Part shown: piece by piece, positions 1 to 7,130 of the stretch
How positions within the stretch are numbered: position 1 is the stretch's first letter
How the letters are laid out: every line of letters begins with the position of its first letter
NCBI GenBank assembly: GCA_001298555.1
Contig: LJCW01000363.1
Coordinates: forward strand, 1-32,916
Reading direction: 5' to 3'
DNA: 32,916 nucleotides
From: Actinobacteria bacterium OV450
GTDB taxonomy: Bacteria; Actinomycetota; Actinomycetes; Streptomycetales; Streptomycetaceae
Position numbers and translations under genes: made by a program
Notes under the pieces: generated by a model
Seen by the model: the letters and a program-made list of their open reading frames with translations, nothing else
Told to the model about the DNA's origin: nothing
The model's database searches: none

Positions 1-607
1 CGGAGCGCCCGCCGGCCACGTCCCGCGGCAGCGCGGCGGCGTCGCCGGCGGCGCCGCGCACCCGCCCGGCCAGCCACGCGTCCTCCAGCCCCTCGGCGGC
101 GGCCCGCTGCACCGGATCCAGCCGGGGGCTCCCGGCGGCGGCGTGCACCAGGGCGGCCGCCTCGTCGGGGTCGACGCCGAACCCGGTGGCCGTCTCGGGC
201 AGGTGCCCCCGGGGATGGTCGTGGAGCAGCCGCACCAGCTGGTACAGCAGGATCCGGCGCAGCGCGGCCGGATCCTGCTCCTGGAGTGCGGTCAGCCGCT
301 CCAGCAGGGCCGCCGCTCCGGCCGCCGCCGCTCCGGCACCCGTGCCGGCGTCCCCCGGGGCGGCCCGCAGCGCGCGCAGCGTCCGCGCCCCGATGTGGCG
401 CCGTCGCCCCGGCCCCTCGACCGCGAATATCCCGTCGAGCACCCGGAACCGTCCGCCGGCCGGAACCAGTACGTCGGCCATGTGCCGTAAGCCCAGGGCC
501 TGTTGCGCGGAGACGAGTTCCCCGTACCGTGCCACGAGCGGAGCAGCCGGCAGGCCGGAGAGCGCGCGGGACCGCCCGAGGGCATGCCCGAACTCGGTCC
601 CCGCCAT
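1..607 (-). CDS. Hypothetical protein, 3' end outside the window (partial)
   Basis: An open frame runs on the minus strand from an ATG at 607 to the window edge without a stop (about 202 residues visible), with actinomycete codon use. The product is Ala/Leu/Arg-rich and probably mostly helical. It begins MAGTEFGHALGRSR and has a segment rich in leucine and arginine (LLYQLVRLLHD) near residue 130. I see no signal peptide, membrane segment or known motif, and I do not recognise the family. A run of six G ends about 10 nt before the ATG and could be the ribosome site. A second in-frame ATG at 646 is possible, but the extra codons include several A-ending ones unlike the rest. It is divergent from the phospholipase C gene, with about 180 bp between them. 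Confidence 0.6.
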   Translation of the reverse strand, partial: MAGTEFGHALGRSRALSGLPAAPLVARYGELVSAQQALGLRHMADVLVPAGGRFRVLDGIFAVEGPGRRRHIGARTLRALRAAPGDAGTGAGAAAAGAAALLERLTALQEQDPAALRRILLYQLVRLLHDHPRGHLPETATGFGVDPDEAAALVHAAAGSPRLDPVQRAAAEGLEDAWLAGRVRGAAGDAAALPRDVAGGRS

Positions 608-791
608 CTGTTCTGCGCCCCCCGTGCAGTGTGTTTGGGAGGTCATTTCAGCAGATGCGCGGACCGTCCGGGAGGTCTTTCCGTTCTCCAGCTGTACCGC
701 GCCGCGTCATGAAGCGATCTCCCGCCGGTACCCCGGGACCGCTGTCCTTGGGGCGCCCCTCGCCCCCCTCACCCGCAGAGGTCGTCACCCC

Positions 792-2852
792 ATGGCTGAA
801 CTCAACCGCCGCCGGTTCCTGCAGATCGCGGGCGCGAGCGCCGCGGCCACGATGCTGAACGAGAGCATCGCGCGAGCCGCCGCCATTCCGGCGCAGGGCA
901 CCACCGGCACCATCCAGGACATCGAGCACGTCGTGGTCCTCATGCAGGAGAACCGGTCCTTCGACCAGTACTTCGGCTCGATGAAGGGCGTCCGGGGCTT
1001 CGGCGACCCGCGTCCGGTCCTCCAGGACAACGGCAAGTCCGTCTTCCACCAGTCGAACGGGACGAAGGACATCCTCCCCTTCAACCCGCAGGTCAGCGAC
1101 CTGGGCATGCAGTTCGTCGAGGGCCTCAACCACGACTGGGCCGGCGGCCACCAGGCGTACGACAACGGTAAGTACGACAAGTGGGTCCCGGCCAAGACGG
1201 CCACGACCATGGCGTACATGACGCGGAACGACATCCCGTTCCACTACGCGCTCGCCGACGCCTTCACGGTCTGCGACGCCTACCACTGCTCCTTCATCGG
1301 CGCGACCGACCCGAACCGCTACTACCTGTGGACGGGCCACACGGGCAACGACGGCACCGGCGGCGGCCCGGTCCTCGGCAACCAGGAGGCCGGCTACGGC
1401 TGGAAGACCTACCCGGAGCGCCTGGAGGCGGCCGGCGTCTCCTGGAAGATCTACCAGGACATCGGCGACGGCCTGAACGCGGCCGGCGGCTGGGGCTGGA
1501 TCAGCGACTCCTTCCGCGGCAACTACGGCGACAACTCGCTGCTGTACTTCAACAGCTACCGCAACGCCCAGCCGGGCAGCGCCCTGTACGAGAAGGCCCG
1601 TACGGGCACCGACGCCAAGGCGGGCGAGGGCTACTTCGACAGGCTGCGCGCCGACGTCGTGAACGGCACGCTGCCCCAGGTCTCCTGGATAGCCGCCCCC
1701 GAGGCCTTCAGCGAGCACCCGAACTGGCCGGTCAACTTCGGCGCCTGGTACATCTCGCAGGCCCTGGACGCGCTGACGGCGAACCCGGCGGTGTGGGCGA
1801 AGACGGCGTTCTTCATCACCTACGACGAGAACGACGGGTTCTTCGACCACGTCGTCCCGCCGTACCCGCCGGCGTCCTCGGCGTGGGGCCTGTCCACGGC
1901 CGACGTCACCCGCGACCTCTACGCCGGGGGCGGCGGCTACGCGGCCGGCCCCTACGGGCTCGGCCCGCGCGTCCCGATGATCGTGGTCTCCCCCTGGAGC
2001 AAGGGCGGCTACGTCTGCTCCGAGACCTTCGACCACACGTCGGTGATCCGTTTCATGGAGAAGCGGTTCGGCGTGCAGGAGCCCAACATCTCGCCGTGGC
2101 GCCGTGCGGTCTGCGGCGACCTGACCTCGGCGTTCGACTTCACGAAGGCGGACGCGTCGCCCGCGGCCCTGCCCTCCACGGCGGGCTACGTCCCGCCGGA
2201 CCACAACGCCCACCCGTCCTACCACCCGGTGCCGCCGGCGACGGGCGCGCTGCCCGTGCAGGAGGCGGGCCGCAAGCCGACCCGTGCACTGGGCTACGCC
2301 CCGTACGTGGACGGCAAGGCCACCCCCTCCACCGGCAAGTTCACCCTCACCTTCTCCTCCGGCCCCACCCTCGGCGCGCACTTCCACAGCACCTCGGGCA
2401 ACCGGACGGACGGCCCCTGGCCCTACTCGGTCGAGGCGGGCAAGACCCTCTCGGACACCTGGAGCACCAGCAGCTCCACCGGCAACCAGATCGACCTCAC
2501 GGTCTGGGGCCCGAACGGGTTCCTGCGGACCTGGAAGGGCCCGGCGAAGAAGGCCGGCCCCGAGGTCACGGCCCGCCACGACGCGGCCACCGGCAACCTG
2601 CAGCTGACGCTGGCCAACTCCGGCTCGGCGGCGGTCAACCTCACGGTGACCAACGCCTACGACGGCGCGGCCCGGACCCTGCGGGTGGCGGCGGGCGGCA
2701 CGGCCGCGTACACGGCGGACCTGAGCGCCACGGGCCGCTGGTACGACGTCAAGGTCGTCTCCGACGCGGACACCACCTTCCTCCGCCGCTTCGCGGGCCA
2801 CGTGGAGACGGGCGCCCCGGGCCTCTCGGACCCGGCGATCAAGACCGTCTGA
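792..2852 (+). CDS. plcN: Secreted phosphocholine-specific phospholipase C
   Basis: This 686-residue protein hydrolyses phosphatidylcholine and related phospholipids to diacylglycerol and phosphocholine outside the cell. The N-terminus MAELNRRRFLQIAGASAAA is a twin-arginine (Tat) signal, so it is exported folded. The phosphoesterase domain (PF04185 type) starts with ENRSFDQYFG at residues 53-62, a metal-binding motif of the acid-phosphatase/PLC superfamily. It continues with DPNRYYLW and YDENDGFFDHVVPP, also typical metal and active-site segments. The last 200 or so residues look like the two beta-rich C-terminal domains (PF05506) found in bacterial PLCs of this length. The ATG at 792 follows a purine-rich GAGG, and the Tat signal fixes the start; the frame is open further upstream but that part has no coding character. 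It stands alone: an unrelated gene diverges upstream and a toxin-antitoxin pair follows. I saw no clear PHO box in the 184 bp upstream. The symbol follows the Pseudomonas non-haemolytic enzyme and is only a family label. Confidence 0.93.
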   Translation: MAELNRRRFLQIAGASAAATMLNESIARAAAIPAQGTTGTIQDIEHVVVLMQENRSFDQYFGSMKGVRGFGDPRPVLQDNGKSVFHQSNGTKDILPFNPQVSDLGMQFVEGLNHDWAGGHQAYDNGKYDKWVPAKTATTMAYMTRNDIPFHYALADAFTVCDAYHCSFIGATDPNRYYLWTGHTGNDGTGGGPVLGNQEAGYGWKTYPERLEAAGVSWKIYQDIGDGLNAAGGWGWISDSFRGNYGDNSLLYFNSYRNAQPGSALYEKARTGTDAKAGEGYFDRLRADVVNGTLPQVSWIAAPEAFSEHPNWPVNFGAWYISQALDALTANPAVWAKTAFFITYDENDGFFDHVVPPYPPASSAWGLSTADVTRDLYAGGGGYAAGPYGLGPRVPMIVVSPWSKGGYVCSETFDHTSVIRFMEKRFGVQEPNISPWRRAVCGDLTSAFDFTKADASPAALPSTAGYVPPDHNAHPSYHPVPPATGALPVQEAGRKPTRALGYAPYVDGKATPSTGKFTLTFSSGPTLGAHFHSTSGNRTDGPWPYSVEAGKTLSDTWSTSSSTGNQIDLTVWGPNGFLRTWKGPAKKAGPEVTARHDAATGNLQLTLANSGSAAVNLTVTNAYDGAARTLRVAAGGTAAYTADLSATGRWYDVKVVSDADTTFLRRFAGHVETGAPGLSDPAIKTV

Positions 2853-2887
2853 CCTCACCCCCAGGGGTGACCGTCCGGGCTTTCGCA

Positions 2888-2921
2888 CCCGCGAAGTTAA
2901 CGCTTGCGTTAACTTCGCGGG
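2888..2921. promoter_or_regulatory. Perfect 16-bp-arm inverted repeat, probable toxin-antitoxin operator
   Basis: Left arm 2888-2903 (CCCGCGAAGTTAACGC), a two-base TT spacer, then the exact reverse complement at 2906-2921. The right arm ends one base before the GTG of the toxin gene. It contains TAACTT at 2910-2915, which fits a -10 box and would place transcription start at about 2922-2923, the start codon itself. Antitoxin or toxin-antitoxin complexes usually repress their operon through such palindromes, so this is the likely autoregulatory site. Because it has no U-tract and precedes the gene, a terminator for the phospholipase gene is less likely, but it could also slow transcription from upstream. 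Confidence 0.7.
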
Positions 2922-2922
2922 C

Positions 2923-3300
2923 GTGGCTCAATGGGAAGTGATCCTCGTGGCCGAGGTGGCGGAGTGGTTCGAGGCGCTGGCCGAGACGGACTGGCGCAGC
3001 GCCGAACAGGTCGAGGACGCGGTGGATGCACTCGCGATGTTCGGGCCGACGCTCGGACGGCCGCTGGTCGACCGCCTCAAGGGCGCAGAGCAGCATCACA
3101 TGAAAGAGCTCAGACCCGGGTCGGCGGGCGGCAGCGAGATCAGGATCCTCTTCGCGTTCGACCCGGTCCGACGCGCCGTACTGCTGGTGGCGGGCGACAA
3201 GGCGGGAAACTGGCAGGGATGGTACGCAGCGAACGTCCCGCTCGCGGAGAAGCGCTACCAGGCCCACATCGCCGAGCTGGAGAGCAGGGAGTACGAATGA
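2923..3300 (+). CDS. higB: RelE/HigB-type toxin (Gp49-like family)
   Basis: A 125-residue protein of the RelE/ParE superfamily, Gp49/HigB branch (PF05973). Members are usually ribosome-dependent mRNA interferases. Recognisable parts are the start WEVILVAEVAEWFEAL, then LGRPLVDRLKG and HHMKELRPG in the middle, and the core strand EIRILFAFDPVRRAVLLVAGDKAGNW followed by AEKRYQAHIAEL, the usual C-terminal pattern. The GTG at 2923 lies one base after a perfect palindrome and has no Shine-Dalgarno sequence, so the message is probably leaderless. An in-frame GTG at 2938 is the alternative but would remove the conserved first strand. The stop overlaps the antitoxin start (ATGA). Toxin-before-antitoxin order is the HigBA arrangement. 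Confidence 0.85.
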   Translation: MAQWEVILVAEVAEWFEALAETDWRSAEQVEDAVDALAMFGPTLGRPLVDRLKGAEQHHMKELRPGSAGGSEIRILFAFDPVRRAVLLVAGDKAGNWQGWYAANVPLAEKRYQAHIAELESREYE

Positions 3301-3635
3301 GCGCCGTCGGCTGGGAGGAAGCCAAGCGTCAGGTGCGCGAGCGCCGGGCGGCCGCCGGGCTGCCGGTCCGGTCGGCCGCCGAGAAGCAGGCCGCCATGGA
3401 CCGGGTGCTGGCAGAGGTCCGTGCCTACAGGCTCGCGGAGATCCGCCAAGAGCAGGCGCTGACGCAGAGGGACGTCGCCGAGACGATGGGCGTCTCCGCC
3501 CCGCGGGTGTCGGCGATCGAGAACGGCGAGACCGACCGCACGGAGGTGGCGACCCTCCGCTCGTACGTCGAGGCGCTCGGAGGACGCCTGCGCGTCGTGG
3601 CGGACTTCGGCGACACCGAATACACGGTGGCGTGA
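3297..3635 (+). CDS. higA: XRE-family antitoxin (HigA-type)
   Basis: A 112-residue DNA-binding protein, the likely antitoxin of the preceding toxin. The first 45 residues are charged and helical (EEAKRQVRERRAAAG). Residues 47-100 form a Cro/C1-type helix-turn-helix: IRQEQALTQRDVAETMGVS, then the recognition helix APRVSAIENGETDRTEVATL, then YVEALGGRLRVVADF, which is typical of HigA/XRE antitoxins. The ATG at 3297 lies within the toxin stop (ATGA), implying translational coupling. It should bind the toxin and repress the operon through the palindrome at 2888-2921. About 130 bp without a gene follow; they contain the palindrome CACCGGCCGGTG at 3686-3697. Confidence 0.87.
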   Translation: MSAVGWEEAKRQVRERRAAAGLPVRSAAEKQAAMDRVLAEVRAYRLAEIRQEQALTQRDVAETMGVSAPRVSAIENGETDRTEVATLRSYVEALGGRLRVVADFGDTEYTVA

Positions 3636-3765
3636 GGGCGGCCGCGTCACGTCGCCGCCGGGGAGGACCCGCGTCACGCGCGGCGCACCGGCCGGTGTGA
3701 CGGCGGAGCGGCTGGGCAGAACGTACGGCGTCCGGCTCCGTCACCCCGTCACCGAGGGAGAACGC

Positions 3766-4521
3766 ATGGCCATCGCCCACCGCAGGATCGGCACCGGCCC
3801 CGTCCGGGTCATCGTGCTGCACGACTGGTTCGGCACCTCCGCCAACTGGGGTTCCGCCCTGGACTACTTCGACCCCGAGGGGTTCTCGTACGCCTTCCTC
3901 GACTACCGCGGCTACGGCGACCGCAGGGACGTCGCCGGCCGCTACACCCTTGCCGAGATCGCGGACGACGTCCTCGCGCTCGCGGACGAGATCGGCTGGG
4001 ACACCTTCTCCCTCATGGGGCACTCCATGGGCGGCAAGGCGATCCAGCAGGTCCTCGTCCGGGCCCCCGAGCGGATCGAGAAGCTGATCGGGATCAACCC
4101 GGTCCCCGCCGCGCCGTACGAGATGGACGACGCGACCGACGCCCTCTTCCACGGCGCCGCCGCCAGTGCCGGCAACCGGCGGACCATCCTCGACCTGGTC
4201 ACCGGCCACCGCGCGAGCCGGCACTGGCTGGACCGGATGGTCGCGCACTCCCTCGACGTCTCCCGCCCGGAGGCCTTCGCCGCGTACCTCGCGAGCTGGG
4301 CGCCGCTGGACCTGTCCGCCGCCGTGAAGGGCAGCACGGTCCCGGTGCTGGTCCTCGTCGGGGAGCACGACCTCGCCCTCACCCCGGAGGTGATGCGCGC
4401 CACGTGGCAGGTCTCGTTCCCCGACTGCCGCGTCCACCCCGTCCCCGGCGCGGGCCACTACCCGCCGCACGAGACCCCGGTCGCCTTCGTCGCGGCGGTG
4501 GAGTCGTTCCTGCGGGGCTAG
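3766..4521 (+). CDS. Alpha/beta hydrolase
   Basis: A 251-residue cytoplasmic alpha/beta-hydrolase-fold enzyme. The nucleophile elbow is GHSMGG with Ser87, the acid is probably Asp202 in VGEHDLAL, and the base is His231 in GAGHYPPHE, so the triad is complete. The segment LHDWFGTSANW near residue 19 is the oxyanion region (HD-G type). Together these resemble small esterases and haloperoxidase-like or epoxide-hydrolase-like members; the substrate cannot be told. I chose the ATG at 3766 because GGGAGAA precedes it at good spacing. An upstream GTG at 3697 in the same frame would add 23 residues that do not look conserved. It is a single gene ending shortly before the tRNA-His terminator. Confidence 0.88.
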   Translation: MAIAHRRIGTGPVRVIVLHDWFGTSANWGSALDYFDPEGFSYAFLDYRGYGDRRDVAGRYTLAEIADDVLALADEIGWDTFSLMGHSMGGKAIQQVLVRAPERIEKLIGINPVPAAPYEMDDATDALFHGAAASAGNRRTILDLVTGHRASRHWLDRMVAHSLDVSRPEAFAAYLASWAPLDLSAAVKGSTVPVLVLVGEHDLALTPEVMRATWQVSFPDCRVHPVPGAGHYPPHETPVAFVAAVESFLRG

Positions 4522-4545
4522 CTGATGAGCGGGTGCCCGGACGCG

Positions 4546-4585
4546 AAAAACCCCCGGGGTACGAGGAAACCTCGTACCCCGGGGG
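4546..4585 (-). terminator. Intrinsic terminator of tRNA-His
   Basis: Arms 4570-4585 (CCTCGTACCCCGGGGG) and 4551-4566 are perfect 16-bp complements around a 3-base loop. On the minus strand the stem is followed at once by five U residues (AAAAA at 4546-4550 on the plus strand). This is a classical rho-independent terminator, with orientation and position matching the tRNA gene just upstream on the minus strand. It may also stop plus-strand transcription of the hydrolase gene, but there is no U-tract on that side. Confidence 0.9.
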
Positions 4586-4590
4586 ATCAG

Positions 4591-4663
4591 GGTGAGTGAC
4601 GGGACTTGAACCCGCGGCCACCTGGACCACAACCAGGTGCTCTACCAACTGAGCTACACCCAC
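4591..4663 (-). tRNA. tRNA-His (anticodon GTG)
   Basis: The minus strand folds into a complete cloverleaf. The acceptor arm GTGGGTG pairs with CACTCAC, the D arm is GCTCAGTTGGTAGAGC, and the anticodon stem CCTGG/CCAGG encloses TT-GTG-GT (anticodon at 4628-4630). The T arm contains GGTTCAAGTCC. The base before position 1 (4664) is G on the transcript and the discriminator (4591) is C, giving the extra G-1:C73 pair that identifies tRNA-His. CCA is not encoded. The strong terminator at 4546-4585 follows. Confidence 0.97.
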
Positions 4664-4669
4664 CACGAA

Positions 4670-4707
4670 GGGCGGTGGACCGCCCGTCGATGTGCACGCA
4701 CAGCATA
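4670..4707 (-). promoter_or_regulatory. Putative tRNA-His promoter and leader hairpin
   Basis: On the minus strand TATGCT (plus-strand 4702-4707) fits a -10 box, which would start transcription near 4695, about 30 nt before the tRNA. The leader contains a small hairpin with arms GGGCGG at 4670-4675 and CCGCCC at 4680-4685 on the plus strand. No convincing -35 box is visible, so this is tentative. Confidence 0.4.
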
Positions 4708-4736
4708 TCTGATCAGGAGGGTGGTCCCGCCACGCG

Positions 4737-5507
4737 TTATCCGGCCGCGGCGTGTGCCGCGGCCGCCGCCGCGAGCGCCCTCACGACCGGGTGGGGGCGC
4801 GTCCCGTCCCCGGACAGCTCCGGCTGGAACAGCGTGGCCAGGAAGAAGGGGTGTCCCGGCAGCTCCGCGATCCGTGCCTGCCCGTCCTCGTCGTGGCCCG
4901 ACAGCCGCAGCCCGTGCGCGGTGAGCACCGGCAGGTACCGCGGCTCGGGCCCGTAGCTGCAGTGGTAGCGCTCCAGGGACCGCTCCGCGCCGAGCACGGA
5001 CTCGGCGAGCGATCCGGGCTCGGCCCGTACGAGGCCCTCGTGGCCGACGAGTGAGCAGGCGAGCGGGGAGATCAGCAGCTCCCCGGCCCCCGGGTCGTTC
5101 TCGGCGTGCGCGACCCCGGCCAGTCCGCAGACCGAGCGGGCGTACTCCAGCAGTGCGTGCTGGAAGCCGCCGCAGGTCCCGAGGAACGGGATGCCCTCCT
5201 CCCGCGCGACGCCGATCGCGGCGAGCGCGCCGGCCTCGCTGGCGTACGGGCTGCCGGGCAGCATCCAGACGGCGTCGAACCGGGCCAGTGCCCCGGAGGC
5301 GGCCTCGGCCACGGCGTCGCCGGTGGGGATCCAGTACGCGTCGAGGACGAGCCCGTCGCGGGAGGCGAGGGAGTCGAGGAGGGGCGGGATCCGGGTGTGG
5401 GACTTCACGTGCGGGGAGCGGTCGCCGACGAGGGCGATCCGTGCGGTCCGTGCGCTCTGCGTGGTCCGAGCGCTCTGACGGGTCTGTGCCGTGGTCATGC
5501 CGGTCAT
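4737..5507 (-). CDS. Stand-alone CTP-synthase-like class I glutamine amidotransferase domain protein
   Basis: A 256-residue protein resembling only the C-terminal glutaminase half of CTP synthase (PyrG); the amidoligase domain is absent. The sequence ARIALVGDRSPHVKSHTRIPPLL opens the domain after a low-complexity Ser/Thr/Arg/Gln N-terminus. LGTCGGFQHALLEY holds the candidate nucleophile Cys112. The C-terminal motif reads HPFFLATLFQPE (residues 219-230), whereas PyrG has QFHPE: the catalytic His is Gln228 here, while Glu230 is kept. This matches proteins databases call CTP synthase C-terminal region-related (seleno)protein. Cys112 is an ordinary TGC codon. Hydrolysis of glutamine is therefore doubtful. 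The start could be 5507 or the ATG at 5498. The next minus-strand gene upstream is a membrane protein about 100 bp away. Confidence 0.82.
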   Translation of the reverse strand: MTGMTTAQTRQSARTTQSARTARIALVGDRSPHVKSHTRIPPLLDSLASRDGLVLDAYWIPTGDAVAEAASGALARFDAVWMLPGSPYASEAGALAAIGVAREEGIPFLGTCGGFQHALLEYARSVCGLAGVAHAENDPGAGELLISPLACSLVGHEGLVRAEPGSLAESVLGAERSLERYHCSYGPEPRYLPVLTAHGLRLSGHDEDGQARIAELPGHPFFLATLFQPELSGDGTRPHPVVRALAAAAAAHAAAG

Positions 5508-5610
5508 CGTGCGGCCGCGACCCGGTTCAGCGCCAACGATTGTTCCTTCACGCTCGATAAGCAGAGCTGATCACTGCCGCGGTGCCTCACCGCCTCACCG
5601 CCTTCGCGCC

Positions 5611-6129
5611 TCAGTGCTTCAGCGCGGCCTTGGTGGCCACGAGGACCAGTCCGAGAACGAGGTTGACGACCCCCTCGGTGGCCAGCTGGCCGCGGGTGGC
5701 CCCGGCGCGGGCGGCGCCGAGGCACGCCCAGACGACCTGCTGCGTCACCGCCACGCCCATGGCGAGCCAGGCCGTCGCCACGTAGTCCAGCCCGAGGGCG
5801 GCGCTGAGGGCGACGGCGGCCGCCGGGAGGGCGGCGGCCTCGACGATGGGCCACTCGTGCACGGCGACGCGGTGGATCTCGCGCCGGCTCCAGGGCTCCC
5901 CGACCAGCCGCTCCCCGGCCAGCTGGGCGTACACGTGCGTGGCCCAGAACACCAGCCCCGTGACGATCAGGAGGACGACGAGCTGCAGCCGCGGATACTC
6001 CCCGGCCGTACCGGCGGTGGCCACCACGGACGTGGCGAGGAGGGAGCCGTACACGGCCCCGGCGGAGTCGGTCCGGGACCTGCGCCGCGGCCTGCCGTCG
6101 GCTGCGGACGGACCACTGGGGATGCTCAC
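5611..6129 (-). CDS. Small integral membrane protein, function unknown
   Basis: About 172 residues from a GTG at 6129. Four hydrophobic stretches can be seen: LQLVVLLIVTGLVFWATHVYA, AAALPAAAVALSAALGL, ATAWLAMGVAVTQQVVWACL and GVVNLVLGLVLVATKAAL. Between the first two lies a charged loop with RREIHRVAVHEWPIVE. The N-terminus is a basic, Ser/Pro-rich tail (GRPRRRSRTD), suggesting a cytoplasmic N-terminus. I recognise no named family beyond Streptomyces membrane proteins of this size. The frame is open a further 25 codons upstream, but those overlap the repeats ahead of the divergent LysR gene and look non-coding. Confidence 0.75.
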   Translation of the reverse strand: MSIPSGPSAADGRPRRRSRTDSAGAVYGSLLATSVVATAGTAGEYPRLQLVVLLIVTGLVFWATHVYAQLAGERLVGEPWSRREIHRVAVHEWPIVEAAALPAAAVALSAALGLDYVATAWLAMGVAVTQQVVWACLGAARAGATRGQLATEGVVNLVLGLVLVATKAALKH

Positions 6130-6195
6130 CCACCCACGATAGGGAGCCCGTGCCCCGCCCCCGCCGAAGCCACGCCCGGCCGGCCGCCGCAGCGG

Positions 6196-6248
6196 CCACC
6201 GCACCGGGACCCGGCCACCGCACCGGGAGCCGGGTCCCGGTGCGGTGG
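6196..6248. repeat. Triple half-site repeat (two direct, one inverted) upstream of the LysR gene
   Basis: The unit CCACCGCACCGGGA occurs at 6196-6209 and 6215-6228. An inverted copy forms a perfect 19-base arm at 6230-6248, pairing with 6196-6214. The whole lies between the divergent membrane-protein and LysR genes, ending 12 bases before the LysR ATG and overlapping its ribosome-site region. LysR proteins bind paired half-sites near their own promoter, so an autoregulatory or divergent-control operator is plausible. An RNA hairpin masking the ribosome site is the alternative. Confidence 0.6.
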
Positions 6249-6260
6249 GAGGGTGGGGGG

Positions 6261-7091
6261 ATGGATCCGCACCTGCTTCGCACCTTCGTCGCCGTCGCCC
6301 GGCTGGCCTCCTTCTCCGGAGCCGCGCGGGAGCTCGGGTACACCCAGTCCGCCGTGTCCCAGCACATCGCCGCCCTCGAAGGGGACCTGCGCACCGAGCT
6401 CCTCACCCGGCGGCCCGTCGAACCGACCCCGGCCGGCGCGCGGCTGCTGGAGCACGCCGTGCCCCTGCTGCTGCGGCTCGACGCGGCCCGCGCCGACGTA
6501 CTGCGGCTGGCCGCCGCGCCGCCCGGACGGGTCACCCTCGCCGTGTCCCCGCTCGCCGTCGGGCCGCGGCTGCTCGCCGCGCTGCCGGCCACCGGGGTCA
6601 CGCTGCGGGTGCTGCCGCCGGCCGAGGTCGCCGCCGCCGTCGCCACCGGCGGCTGCGACCTCGGGCTCGTCGACGGCCTCGCCGCGCCCAGTGACCCGCT
6701 GCGGCTGCCCGACGTGGCCCCGCTGAGCGTCACCGGAGTCGGCGAGGACCGGCTCGCCGTGCTGCTCCCGGCCGGGCACCCCTTCCACGGCCGCGCCTCG
6801 CTGCGGCTGGACGACCTGGCCGACGCCCGCTGGATCGACGCCCCCGGCGTGGTCCCTGCGCCCGCCGCCGTCCGCACCGCCCCGGCCCTGCGCTACGACG
6901 GCACCGACCTGCACGCCCTGTGCGCCCTGGCCGCCGCCGGGCACGGGCTGGTGCTGCTGCCCCGCCGGGTGGCAGCGGACGCCGTACCGGTGTCCGACCC
7001 GCGCCTGGTGCACCGTACGGAACTCCTCGCGCCGGGCGCCCCGACCCCGCCCGCCGCGGCCCTCGCCGCCCGGCTCGCCGCGGCGGGGTAA
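6261..7091 (+). CDS. LysR-family transcriptional regulator
   Basis: A 276-residue regulator. Residues 2-60 form the LysR winged helix-turn-helix: LLRTFVAVARLASFSGAARELGYTQSAVSQHIAALEGDL, followed by the linker helix TPAGARLLEHAVPLLLRL. From about residue 90 a periplasmic-binding-like effector domain follows (RVTLAVSPLAV, then LGLVDGLA, then LCALAAAGHGLVLLPRR). It is slightly shorter than the usual 290-310 residues. The ATG at 6261 follows GGGAGGGTGGGG. The peptidase gene starts 39 bp downstream on the same strand and may be co-transcribed. The membrane protein diverges upstream across the repeat at 6196-6248. Confidence 0.92.
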   Translation: MDPHLLRTFVAVARLASFSGAARELGYTQSAVSQHIAALEGDLRTELLTRRPVEPTPAGARLLEHAVPLLLRLDAARADVLRLAAAPPGRVTLAVSPLAVGPRLLAALPATGVTLRVLPPAEVAAAVATGGCDLGLVDGLAAPSDPLRLPDVAPLSVTGVGEDRLAVLLPAGHPFHGRASLRLDDLADARWIDAPGVVPAPAAVRTAPALRYDGTDLHALCALAAAGHGLVLLPRRVAADAVPVSDPRLVHRTELLAPGAPTPPAAALAARLAAAG

Positions 7092-7130
7092 CCGCTCGCG
7101 CGCGGCCCGGCCCGGCGGCAGGATCGCACC

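Noticed and set aside
186..791. N-terminal extension of the phospholipase
   Set aside because: It would bury the Tat signal 200 residues inside the protein and overlap the minus-strand gene; coding character is absent.
2855..2870. Small hairpin TCACCCC/GGGGTGA after the phospholipase stop as a terminator
   Set aside because: The loop is only two bases and there is no U-tract; the larger palindrome just downstream dominates the region.
648..2888. A long open frame opposite the phospholipase gene (about 746 codons)
   Set aside because: It is the antisense shadow of a well-supported gene in high-GC DNA; its product is Arg/Gly/Val-rich with no motif.
2839..4632. A minus-strand open frame of about 597 codons across the toxin-antitoxin and hydrolase genes
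   Set aside because: It crosses three confirmed plus-strand genes and part of the tRNA, and has low-complexity composition.
4591..4736. Integration site at the tRNA-His gene
   Set aside because: No integrase gene, no duplicated tRNA 3' end and no foreign-looking DNA next to it.
4737..5507. Selenocysteine in the CTP-synthase-like protein
   Set aside because: The candidate position is a normal TGC Cys codon and no in-frame TGA is present.
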